Assembly (NCBI GenBank): GCA_022360055.1
Contig: JAKSDO010000193.1
Location: 1 to 55,280, forward strand
Direction of reading: 5' to 3'
Length of the DNA: 55,280 nucleotides
Source: Cytophagales bacterium
GTDB taxonomy: Bacteria > Bacteroidota > Bacteroidia > Cytophagales > Cyclobacteriaceae
Below, one piece after another: positions 44,651 to 53,089 of the stretch (position 1 is its first letter; each line of letters begins with the position of its first letter). Position numbers and translations under genes: made by a program. Under the pieces are notes generated by a model that was not told the origin of the DNA, searched no databases, and saw nothing but the letters and a program-made list of their open reading frames with translations.

Positions 44651-45553
44651 CTATTGCTGATTTGATTGAATTATTCTCAATTCATGCACCAAGCTATCGT
44701 TTTCGATCTTTATCAATGGCGTAGGTTTTACCTGTTCGGCATTTAGCTTATAGAAGCAGTCGTCATAGTATAAGAAATAGGATTTGCCTTTAGATGAATT
44801 CAACTCGATGATCTCATACGGCATTTCATTAAAGCTTCCCAACAGGTACAACTTATTTTCAAAGAATTTATAATGGAATTTGTTCCGTTTATCTTTGACG
44901 GTGGCAATTTCTACAGTGCTTTCAACGTGCTCCTTGATGTCTTCAAAGTTGTCAATCTGACGTTCGATACCAATATCCTCTGATTCGATATCTTCATCTT
45001 CGAACGATTCGACAACGTCGGGTTGAATAACGGTTGGCTGAATAATCTTTGGTTCCGGTTTTACTTCGTTATTTTTTGCAACTATTCCTGCTTTTGGCTT
45101 TTCCTGGGGCACAACATCCGCAATTTTTTCTTCTTTCGATTCTTCATTAAAAATAGGAGTAATGGCATCAGGAATTACAGGGATATTCTTTTCATCAGTT
45201 TGCGTGATTTTATTTTCGATTATGTCGACAACAGTAAGCTCGAGATTGTCATCTTCTTTTAACAGATAATATGCTCCAAATCCGATCCCGGCCGAAATCG
45301 ATGCGACGGCGATTGCTTTAAACCCAACTGTCTGATATAGTGGTGTATTTATTGGTATATTGCTTAACCGGCTTTTAAGCTCGAGCCGTCTCACTTCTTT
45401 GATCCCTTCAATAAGGTCTTTCTGGAAATTATACTCCTCCCTTAGCTCTGAGTCGTGCAGCAATCGATTTTCAAAGTCCAAGCGATCAATATCGCTCAGT
45501 TCGTTATCGAGATAACTGTTTACTAACTCTTCATTCGTCAGGTTTCTATTCAT
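44651..45553 (-). CDS. Membrane-bound anti-sigma-like protein
   Basis: 300 residues. The cytoplasmic N-terminus (NEELVNSYLDNELSDIDRLD, FENRLLHDSELREEY) resembles the short helical anti-sigma domain of Bacteroidota, with no zinc-binding HxxxCxxC. One membrane helix lies at about 77-97 (GFKAIAVASISAGIGFGAYY). The outer part is rich in Pro, Glu and Val, ending in a small beta domain (KLYLLGSFNEMPYEIIELNS, KGKSYFLYYDDCFY). It follows its sigma gene by six bases. It probably holds the sigma factor until a signal from the periplasm; the sensing domain is not of a family I know. Confidence 0.75.
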   Translation of the reverse strand: MNRNLTNEELVNSYLDNELSDIDRLDFENRLLHDSELREEYNFQKDLIEGIKEVRRLELKSRLSNIPINTPLYQTVGFKAIAVASISAGIGFGAYYLLKEDDNLELTVVDIIENKITQTDEKNIPVIPDAITPIFNEESKEEKIADVVPQEKPKAGIVAKNNEVKPEPKIIQPTVIQPDVVESFEDEDIESEDIGIERQIDNFEDIKEHVESTVEIATVKDKRNKFHYKFFENKLYLLGSFNEMPYEIIELNSSKGKSYFLYYDDCFYKLNAEQVKPTPLIKIENDSLVHELRIIQSNQQ

Positions 45554-45559
45554 AGCTTA

Positions 45560-46099
45560 CTAATCTAAAAAGTCGCTCTTTGAATATTTTGATTTAACTA
45601 ACTGATATAACTTTTGTTTGCACTTGTATTTTTTGGTTTTCGCTGTATCAGTATTGGCATAACCCAACTTCTCTGCTATATCTGTCATAGACAAACCGTC
45701 AAAATAGTGGTACGACAATATTTTTCTACAGGTTTCACCCATTTCGTTGATACAATCATGTATGATTTTTGCTTTTTCTTCCGACTCGTGGTTGGAATAC
45801 TGTGCGCCATCTTTCTGATCATGTATCAATCTGCTTTTTCTTTCGAGTTCTTTTCTCCAAAGGTTCAAGCAAATGCTGTACAAAAATGTACTTATTTTAG
45901 AAGTTAAGACCAAATTGCCACTTGTAGCTTTTTGCCAGAAAACTACTAAAGCGTCTTGATAAATATCCTTAGCTTCTTGTTCAGTACCATTGTTTTTGAT
46001 GACCAAATTGGTCATCATACGATAATACTTCTTATACAAGTAATCCAGGGCACTTTCATCGCCTTTGGAAAGTTTATTCAAAACTTCACTATCCTTCAT
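45560..46099 (-). CDS. ECF-like RNA polymerase sigma factor
   Basis: 179 residues. Region 2 is seen in ALDYLYKKYYRMMTNLVIKN and EAKDIYQDALVVFWQKA, and region 4 in CRKILSYHYFDGLSMTDIAE and KLGYANTDTAKTKKYKCKQK, a helix-turn-helix with a KxxKCKQKL tail that marks a distinct Bacteroidota subgroup. It is followed at six bases by the anti-sigma-like gene. Targets are not visible in the window. Confidence 0.9.
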   Translation of the reverse strand: MKDSEVLNKLSKGDESALDYLYKKYYRMMTNLVIKNNGTEQEAKDIYQDALVVFWQKATSGNLVLTSKISTFLYSICLNLWRKELERKSRLIHDQKDGAQYSNHESEEKAKIIHDCINEMGETCRKILSYHYFDGLSMTDIAEKLGYANTDTAKTKKYKCKQKLYQLVKSKYSKSDFLD

Positions 46100-46212
46100 T
46101 TTGCCCTCAGTTGTTAATACACGTTAATTTATCCAGGTAACCTGATTAGTAGCGTTAAAATAATAAAATTTATACCTATTCCTCAAAATAACATGGTATC
46201 AATTGTTTTTTT

Positions 46213-46863
46213 TTAAAACAGGTGTATGATTTTTTGATTAGTGATAGCATAAATTTTGTCCGTTTTATTTCGTTTGGGCATCTTTGATGTGCCTGTAAAG
46301 CTGCCAAATGCTGGCAAAATTCCATGATTTTTGCCAAAATAAAAACATTCTACACGAATCGATTGCCTCGCATAACCGGTAATTCTCACGGACGGATGTA
46401 TGTGTCCGCACAGATTGTAATACTCATTTAACCGGTCGGTTTCCAGCGGTTTATGAGATAATACGAAGGGGTTCAAAACAATTTTATCTTTGTGTACGAT
46501 CAAAAAATCGTATTGATTTTCTTCCAAAACATCGTGATTGCCCAGTACCAATTCCGGGACCAATTTGATTTTTCCGGAACAAAACTTCTTAAACGTTTGC
46601 CATGAATTATTGTAACTGCTGTGAAATAAATCGCCCAGGACGATCAATCTTTCCGGGCGATATATGTTTATCAGCCCTTCAATCCGGTCAAAATCGGATT
46701 GATGGATTACTTCGGGAATTGGGATGCCCGATTTGCGGAAATGCGCGGCCTTCCCCAGATGTACGTCCGCCAGCAAAAGAATTTTTTTCCGTTCCCAGTA
46801 CAGTGATTTGAAGGGATGAAGCAAAAGATTTTCTCCTAAATATGTAATCTTAAAATCTTTCAA
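46213..46863 (-). CDS. pdeM: Ligase-associated DNA repair endonuclease PdeM
   Basis: 216 residues, metallophosphoesterase fold with all metal ligands: LADVHLGKAAHFRK (D33, H35), LGDLFHS (76-82), LGNHD (107-111), SHKPL (136-140) and CGHIHPS (152-158). The HFRKSGIPIP stretch is specific to PdeM, part of the ligase-associated damage-response set of ATP-dependent ligase, Lhr-type helicase, exonuclease and PdeM. The partner helicase is encoded 0.5 kb away on the same strand; the ligase is not in the window. Confidence 0.93.
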   Translation of the reverse strand: MKDFKITYLGENLLLHPFKSLYWERKKILLLADVHLGKAAHFRKSGIPIPEVIHQSDFDRIEGLINIYRPERLIVLGDLFHSSYNNSWQTFKKFCSGKIKLVPELVLGNHDVLEENQYDFLIVHKDKIVLNPFVLSHKPLETDRLNEYYNLCGHIHPSVRITGYARQSIRVECFYFGKNHGILPAFGSFTGTSKMPKRNKTDKIYAITNQKIIHLF

Positions 46864-46876
46864 TTTATATTTATAT

Positions 46877-46884
46877 TAACTTTG
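46877..46884 (+). promoter_or_regulatory. Candidate -7 element for the DUF2147 gene
   Basis: TAACTTTG fits TAnnTTTG. It lies 72 bases before the DUF2147 ATG in the divergent gap with pdeM. No TTG is seen at -33. Confidence 0.35.
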
Positions 46885-46955
46885 AGATCGACCCATCTTC
46901 CAGGCCGCCTGAATCTTTTTGTTTTGGAATAGATTTAATAACTAAACAAATTAAA

Positions 46956-47393
46956 ATGAAACCGATACTTTTTGTAATCTCATTTTTCATTCTTGGTTGT
47001 TTTTTATCCGCTAATTTATCCGCTCAAGCCAATCCCGATGCCATACTGGGTATTTGGTTCAATGAAGAAAAAGATGCAAAGATCAAGGTATACAAAGAAA
47101 ACGGCAAATTTTATGGGAAAATAGTATGGCATAAAACCGGCGACGACATCTCTCCATATGACGAAAACAATCCCGATCCCGAATTGAAGAAAAGAAAAAA
47201 GGTCGGATTGGTGATCCTTACGGACTTTGAATTTGATGATGGTCAATGGGAAGACGGGGATATTTATGATCCTAAAAGCGGGAAAACGTATAGCTGTGTG
47301 ATCAAGCTCCAGAAAGACGGCAGGCTCCATGTGCGGGGTTATATAGGGATTTCACTTTTGGGCAGGACGACCCACTGGACCAAAGCTGAGTAA
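46956..47393 (+). CDS. DUF2147 secreted protein
   Basis: 145 residues. A signal peptide (FVISFFILGCFLSANLSAQ) is followed by the lipocalin-like DUF2147 pattern: ILGIWFNEEKDAKIKVYKEN, GKFYGKIVWHK, then ILTDFEFDDGQWEDGDIYDP, KSGKTYSC and RGYIGISLLGRTTHW, which is a typical end. These periplasmic proteins have unknown function. It is transcribed away from pdeM and toward the helicase gene, and its stop codon (47391-47393) touches the helicase's stop codon (47394-47396) with no base between. Confidence 0.88.
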   Translation: MKPILFVISFFILGCFLSANLSAQANPDAILGIWFNEEKDAKIKVYKENGKFYGKIVWHKTGDDISPYDENNPDPELKKRKKVGLVILTDFEFDDGQWEDGDIYDPKSGKTYSCVIKLQKDGRLHVRGYIGISLLGRTTHWTKAE

Positions 47394-49862
47394 CTAATTG
47401 GCTAGGATTTCCAGTTGTTTTTGCAGGCGCAATAGTTGATCGGATACCTTTTCCGATGTCATTTTTTGTCGGAGTCCATCGGCCATGATAGGGAAAGCAA
47501 AAGGAGTGAAACGCTCCGTTTCTTTCAGGATGATTTTTTGTTGATTAATGCGTTTCATGGCATCTAACAATCTTTGATAATCAAGCTGGAGTGTGACCAC
47601 TTCTTCTTTGGCCTGCTTTAGGAGGAGGTTATCGGGATCATAATGATTAAATACCTCGTAAAGCAAGCCAGACGATGATTGCAAATGCTTATTGGAAATG
47701 AATTTTCCAGGATAGCCTTTGAATATGAGGCCTGCTATTGTTGCTATATCCCGGAATTTCATTTTTGCCAGCCCGGCATTGTTTATACATTCTTCCATAT
47801 GCTCAACCAGGTTTTCCAATGAGAACAGATTCGATTCCAGGGCTTCTTCTATCGGTATTATCTGATCGGAAAGCAATTCGAACCCATAGTCATTCATAGC
47901 TATCGAAAAGGTGATTGGCAAGATTTTCCCGATTCTGTGGGCAATTAGCGCACTCAATATCTCATGGACAAATCTTCCTTCGAACGGATATATGAAGATA
48001 TGGTGGCCGTTATCCGAGCTGGTTTTTTCGATGAGTAATGTGGAACTTCCCGGGATTTCCGACCATTTTTGCTGCAGCTCCAGAGTGGATTTCAACTTGA
48101 TCATTTCAATTTCTTCAAAAATTCCGTTTTTTGCGTTTTCCAGTTTTTGCCTGATAAGGTCGGCAAGCTTGGAGGATAGCGGAAGCCTGCCTCCGCCCCA
48201 TGCCGGAATTTTTCCACCTTTTCTTTTTGATTTAGCAACGTAAACGGTCATGTCCTTTAACTTGATAAATTCAAGCGGCCTGCCACTGAACCAGAAGATA
48301 TCCCCCGGGTTTAAGGATGAAATAAAGCTTTCTTCAATAGTTCCGAGATAACCTCCGGAATTATACCTGACTTTAAGTATCGGATCACCTACAATGGTAC
48401 CTATGGATAATCTGTGCTTAGTCATGGTTCGCCTATTTAATACCTTGTACAATCCATTATGGAAATTCACTTTTGAATATTCCGAATAATTTGAAAGACT
48501 CCTGCCACCGGAGGTGATAAAATCCAATGCCCAGTTCCATTCCTTCCTCGGTAAATTTCTATAAGCAAATGTATTTCGCACTTCTTTCCAGGCTTCCCGT
48601 TTTTCAAAACCCGGCCCGACGGATAACGTAATTAGGTACTGGACCAGAACGTCCAGAGAACCTTCTATCGGCGATCTGTTTTCATGGATTTTGTTTTTTT
48701 CAGCCGTTCTGAGCGCAGCACCTTCAACAAGTTCAAGCGAATGCGTTGGGACAAAATAGATTTTGCTCAGTCCGCCGGGCTGATGCCCACTTCTGCCCGC
48801 TCTTTGCATAAACCTGGAGACACCTTTCGGGCCCCCGACCTGAATGATTGTATCAACCGGGCTAAAGTCGACCCCAAGATCGAGGCTCGAAGTGCAAACG
48901 ACAAGCTTCAATTTTCCGGTGCTCAAAGCATCTTCGACCCATAAGCGTATGTTATTATCGATCGAACCGTGATGCATCGCCATGGTGCCGGCAAGTTCAG
49001 GTTTTACATTCAATATTCCGCGGTACCACAACTCCGTTTGAGACCGCGTATTTGTAAAAAGTAATGTTGTTTTACTTTTTGCGATTATCGGAAGTACCTG
49101 GGGTAAAAGCTTGAGGCCAAGATGACCGGCCCATGGAAACCGGTCCAGCTTTTCAGGGATAATTGTTTCTATTTCAGTCTTCTTTTCGATCTGAGCCTTA
49201 ACGATTACCGGATTTCCGTCTGCTCCTGTTAAAACCCGGGCAGCTTCGCTTATGTTGCCAATAGTCGCGGATATCCCCCAGATTTTAAGATTAAACCGGG
49301 ATAAGTTTCTTATGCGGGAAATAGCCAATTCGGTTTGTACGCCTCGCTTGGTTCCGATGAGCTCGTGCCATTCGTCAGCGATGATTATTTTTACGTTTTT
49401 GAAGAAATCAATCGATTTTTTCTGACTAAATATAATATGCAGACTTTCGGGTGTGGTGATGAGACAGGTCGGGGCTTTTTGTAACTGTTTCGCGCGAAGG
49501 TTTGTGGGTGTATCGCCGGTCCTTGTATCGATTTGCCACGTCAATCCAAGGTGGTTGCAGAATTGTAGCAATGCCTTTTGGATGTCCTTTGCCAAGGCAC
49601 GAAGCGGTGTAATCCATATAACTTGTAACCCTGTTGGTGATCTGTTGAGGTCAAAGTTTTGTAATTCCAATAGCTGAAGAACGGATGGGATCCATAATGC
49701 ATACGTTTTTCCGCTACCTGTCGGAGCATTTAAAAGACCGGATTTGCCTTCGAGAAAAGCGTTCCAGGTTTCCAACTGAAATGGGAATGGTTTCCATTGG
49801 TTATGCTTAAACCATCGCAGGGCGATTTTGAATTTATACTTCTCCTGTGTTGAGCTTTTCAT
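47394..49862 (-). CDS. Ligase-associated Lhr-type DEXH-box helicase
   Basis: 822 residues. Motif I APTGSGKT (46-53), motif II DEWH (163-166), motif III SATIGN, then the second RecA domain with TLLFTNTRSQTELWYRG, MHHGS, TSSLDLGVDF and the RAGRSGHQPGG arginine-finger motif. The C-terminal winged-helix and DUF4145-like part (FIYPFEGRFVHEILSALIAH) is typical of Lhr helicases. It is the partner of PdeM in the ligase-associated DNA-damage set: 3'-5' unwinding in repair is the expected activity. It shares a stop-to-stop boundary with DUF2147. Confidence 0.93.
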   Translation of the reverse strand: MKSSTQEKYKFKIALRWFKHNQWKPFPFQLETWNAFLEGKSGLLNAPTGSGKTYALWIPSVLQLLELQNFDLNRSPTGLQVIWITPLRALAKDIQKALLQFCNHLGLTWQIDTRTGDTPTNLRAKQLQKAPTCLITTPESLHIIFSQKKSIDFFKNVKIIIADEWHELIGTKRGVQTELAISRIRNLSRFNLKIWGISATIGNISEAARVLTGADGNPVIVKAQIEKKTEIETIIPEKLDRFPWAGHLGLKLLPQVLPIIAKSKTTLLFTNTRSQTELWYRGILNVKPELAGTMAMHHGSIDNNIRLWVEDALSTGKLKLVVCTSSLDLGVDFSPVDTIIQVGGPKGVSRFMQRAGRSGHQPGGLSKIYFVPTHSLELVEGAALRTAEKNKIHENRSPIEGSLDVLVQYLITLSVGPGFEKREAWKEVRNTFAYRNLPRKEWNWALDFITSGGRSLSNYSEYSKVNFHNGLYKVLNRRTMTKHRLSIGTIVGDPILKVRYNSGGYLGTIEESFISSLNPGDIFWFSGRPLEFIKLKDMTVYVAKSKRKGGKIPAWGGGRLPLSSKLADLIRQKLENAKNGIFEEIEMIKLKSTLELQQKWSEIPGSSTLLIEKTSSDNGHHIFIYPFEGRFVHEILSALIAHRIGKILPITFSIAMNDYGFELLSDQIIPIEEALESNLFSLENLVEHMEECINNAGLAKMKFRDIATIAGLIFKGYPGKFISNKHLQSSSGLLYEVFNHYDPDNLLLKQAKEEVVTLQLDYQRLLDAMKRINQQKIILKETERFTPFAFPIMADGLRQKMTSEKVSDQLLRLQKQLEILAN

Positions 49863-50023
49863 AGATGACTGAATTCAAATATATCGATTTACAATAAGGA
49901 TTAAAGTTTTTCAATGGATGTTTAATATTTAGCCTGCATTCAGCGTTATAAATTCGAGATCCAACCATCAATAAAATAGCATAGAGCTTTCTTATTTCAG
50001 GGAACCTGGTTTCTGTATTTTTT

Positions 50024-50845
50024 ATGAGGTACTTTTTTGTCTTATCTGTTTTCTTGAAATCCTTTTACTCAAATGCTCAATCCATCACCAATGATTTTGG
50101 GGCAAAATCCAAAGGAGTGGGCAACAGCAATACAGCAATTGCTGACGAGTGGTCGATTTTCAATAATGCCGGAGGAATGTCCGCCCTTGAGCATGTACAT
50201 GTTTTTTTTGGATATGATCGTTACCACCGGCTCGAAGGATTTGATAAAGTGGCCGCCGGGATTATTCATCCGATGAAATTTGGAAATATTGGAATCGCAT
50301 TATTCCGTTTTGGCGATGAACTGTTTTCCGAAAGTACAATTTCCATGGCATACGGAAATAAAATTGGTTTCGTAAGACTGGGCGCGAAAGTAAATTACTA
50401 TCAATTACGTATTGACGAATTCGGAACGGCAGGAGCCATGTTTTTCGACTTAGGCGGAATTGTTGAGCTGGTACCGGACTTATCATTTGGGGCATTTATC
50501 TCAAATTTCAGCTCGGCGAAACTGAGTAATGTTGAGCGAAGTGAATTGCCTGTGGTAATGAAAATCGGACTTTCTTACACACCTGTCCGTAAACTCAGTG
50601 TAAATCTGGATGTATATAAAGATGTCCGGTTTATGCCTATGATTAAAGCCGGGATAGAGTATATCATCGCGGAAAAACTCTATTTACGAACCGGGGTAAA
50701 CACAAATCCGTTTCAAAATTTTTTCGGGATCGGGATTTCATTGGATCCTTTCAATATTGATTATGCCGTAAGTAATCATGATTTTCTCGGACTTTCTCAT
50801 CAGGCAGGTATATCGTTTACTTATTACAAAAAGGGTGAAAAATAG
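50024..50845 (+). CDS. PorV/PorQ-like outer-membrane beta-barrel protein
   Basis: 273 residues. The signal peptide ends near SFYSNAQ. IADEWSIFNNAGGMSALEHV near 40 is the conserved start of PorV/PorQ-type barrels of the FadL fold, found around type IX secretion and in other surface roles; the rest is alternating beta strand with Gly/aromatic turns (FGNIGIALFRFGDEL, FGIGISLDPFNIDYAVS). It has no TonB or plug part. The next gene begins 11 bases before this stop codon, so the two are co-translated. Confidence 0.75.
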   Translation: MRYFFVLSVFLKSFYSNAQSITNDFGAKSKGVGNSNTAIADEWSIFNNAGGMSALEHVHVFFGYDRYHRLEGFDKVAAGIIHPMKFGNIGIALFRFGDELFSESTISMAYGNKIGFVRLGAKVNYYQLRIDEFGTAGAMFFDLGGIVELVPDLSFGAFISNFSSAKLSNVERSELPVVMKIGLSYTPVRKLSVNLDVYKDVRFMPMIKAGIEYIIAEKLYLRTGVNTNPFQNFFGIGISLDPFNIDYAVSNHDFLGLSHQAGISFTYYKKGEK

Positions 50846-52910
50846 CATTGCTCGCATAGGGTTATTTTTTGCATCGCTTCATCAGACAGTTGGTCAGCAT
50901 GAAGGTGTGGAATCATTGGATTTTGAGCGGGTAATTGAGAATATTCTGCCTCAGCAAGAGTTCGATCTGGACTATAATGATCTATATGATCGATTATTTA
51001 CGCTCTACACAAACCCCTTGGATCTGAATTCTGCCAAAAGGGGTGATTTTCAATCCCTTTTCTTTTTGAGTGAGGATCAGATAAATGGAATAGTTGAATA
51101 CCGGAAAACCTTTGGCAGGTTTTTATCCGTATATGAATTGCAGTCAATAGACGGCTTTGACCGGGAAGCCCTTAAACAACTTTCACCTTTTATCACTGTC
51201 CGGAGCGACCTAAAAGAATCACTTAAAAGCGGATTGACTGATCCGGATATTCACCACTTATTTTTGAGATATCAAACGGTTCTTGAAAACAAAAAAGGGT
51301 ATACCTCGCCAGATACGTTGAGTTCCGGAAAATTAACTTCTCGCTATGTCGGCGATCCCAATCGGCTTTACTCCAGGTATTTATTTTCAAAAACCGGGAT
51401 GTATAGCTTTGGTTTTACCATTGAGAAAGATCCCGGCGAACAATTAGTATGGGATCCCGGGACTTCAAGGTATGGAATGGATTATTATTCCTTTCATGCC
51501 ATGGTCGAACAAATTGGGATCTTGAACAAAGCTGTCATTGGGGATTTTAGTTTGGATTTTGGACAAGGATTGATTTTTGGGTCGGGGTTCAATTTCGGCA
51601 AAGGGATCGAATCCGTGACAACAGTCAGGCGAAATAATTTGGGGCTGGTGCCATATCGATCCGTATTTGAAGATCGAAATTTCAGCGGAGTGGCTATTTC
51701 AACTACTTGTAAGGCCTTAGATCTCTGCGTGTTTGCCTCCCGGGTCAGGCGGGATGCGATTATTAGAAAGGATACCGTTGAGTTGACCAATCCGTTTTTC
51801 ACAGCGATTCAAACGACTGGATTGCACAGGACAACATCGGAAATTGCGGCTAAAAATAAGGTAGTCGATCGATCAATAGGAGGGAACATCAATTATAAGG
51901 TGGTAAACGGTAAGCTTGAATTGGGTTTAAATGGAATTTTTACAAGTTATAGTGTTCCGCAAAAGCCGAGCATGCGAAAATATAATCAATTTGATTTTCG
52001 AGGATCGAGGAATTATGCAGCGAGTGTCTACTTTAATTATTATTTAAGAGGTGCGCATATTTTTAGTGAAGCGGGGATGTGCCAAAGTAAAGGTAAGGCG
52101 GTTTCAACCGGAATAATTGCAAGTTTATCCCCTCAAGTTCAGGCATCGTTTCACTATCGAAATTATCAAAGAAATTTCCATTCATTTTATGGTGCGGCGT
52201 TTGGAGAAAATACAAAAATTGCTAACGAACATGGGTTTTACTGGGGCGTGAAAATCTTTCCAATTAGAAAGATGACAGTAACCTCATACATCGATTTGTT
52301 TCAATTCCCCTGGCTTAAATACGGCGTGGATAAACCGAGCAGAGGGCGTGATTTTATGCTTTCATCTGATTACCAATTCAATTCCAGGTTAAACATGAGA
52401 GTCCGGTTCAGGAGCAAGACAAAAGAAGAAAATATATCGGAGAAAATGTTGTCGCTAGTTAGGATCGTCCCCAAAAAGACAAATAGATTGCTCTTTAATC
52501 TCAACTTTGAGTTAAATGAAAAATATTCGATTCAAACGAGGGTACAGCAATCTAGGATGCACGTAGACGGAAATGTGCGTATGGGGTTTTTAATAGCTCA
52601 GGATGTCAATTTCCAAATGCCTGCCCTTTCGATTTCTGCAAGATTTTCATTGTTTGATGCGGAGAGTTATGACACTCGTCAGTTTGTCTATGAAAGGGAC
52701 CTTCTTTATGTATATTCGGTTCCTTCATTCTATAATCAAGGAAGCAGATTTTATTTTCTGACGAAGCTTTCAATTTTTAAAAATATCGAATTTTGGTTCA
52801 AAATTTCTCAAACAAAATATTTTGATCAGAATCAAATTGGATCAGGATTGGAAGAAATTGATGGAAATACAAAAACAAATCTGAATGTACAGGTTCGTTT
52901 AAAACTGTGA
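50835..52910 (+). CDS. Helix-hairpin-helix outer-membrane beta-barrel protein
   Basis: 691 residues from GTG 50835, which gives a signal peptide (SIARIGLFFASLHQTVGQ); the frame is open 19 codons further up but that would overlap the previous gene by 68 bases. Two helix-hairpin-helix motifs lie near 64-94 (LNSAKRGDFQSLFFLSEDQI) and 98-121 (LSVYELQSIDGFDREALKQL), as in ComEA-like DNA-binding proteins. The rest is a long beta-strand array (FGQGLIFGSGFNFGKGIE, MTVTSYIDLFQFPWLKYG) ending LNVQVRLKL, like a barrel. This HhH-plus-barrel family is common in Bacteroidota; DNA uptake is an attractive guess but unproven. Confidence 0.78.
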   Translation: MKNSIARIGLFFASLHQTVGQHEGVESLDFERVIENILPQQEFDLDYNDLYDRLFTLYTNPLDLNSAKRGDFQSLFFLSEDQINGIVEYRKTFGRFLSVYELQSIDGFDREALKQLSPFITVRSDLKESLKSGLTDPDIHHLFLRYQTVLENKKGYTSPDTLSSGKLTSRYVGDPNRLYSRYLFSKTGMYSFGFTIEKDPGEQLVWDPGTSRYGMDYYSFHAMVEQIGILNKAVIGDFSLDFGQGLIFGSGFNFGKGIESVTTVRRNNLGLVPYRSVFEDRNFSGVAISTTCKALDLCVFASRVRRDAIIRKDTVELTNPFFTAIQTTGLHRTTSEIAAKNKVVDRSIGGNINYKVVNGKLELGLNGIFTSYSVPQKPSMRKYNQFDFRGSRNYAASVYFNYYLRGAHIFSEAGMCQSKGKAVSTGIIASLSPQVQASFHYRNYQRNFHSFYGAAFGENTKIANEHGFYWGVKIFPIRKMTVTSYIDLFQFPWLKYGVDKPSRGRDFMLSSDYQFNSRLNMRVRFRSKTKEENISEKMLSLVRIVPKKTNRLLFNLNFELNEKYSIQTRVQQSRMHVDGNVRMGFLIAQDVNFQMPALSISARFSLFDAESYDTRQFVYERDLLYVYSVPSFYNQGSRFYFLTKLSIFKNIEFWFKISQTKYFDQNQIGSGLEEIDGNTKTNLNVQVRLKL

Positions 52911-53089
52911 AATTGACTTCTATATTTTATTTTATTAATAATTAATCTAATTTTGTTTAGAAGACATAATAAATATGAAAAATACTCTCAAAATTTTGCG
53001 AAAATATTATAAGAATATTTCGTATTATTTTAGATTGTTTTGTTAATTGGTAGTGCGCTACCAGATTGTTTGACCAAATCTAATATTGT

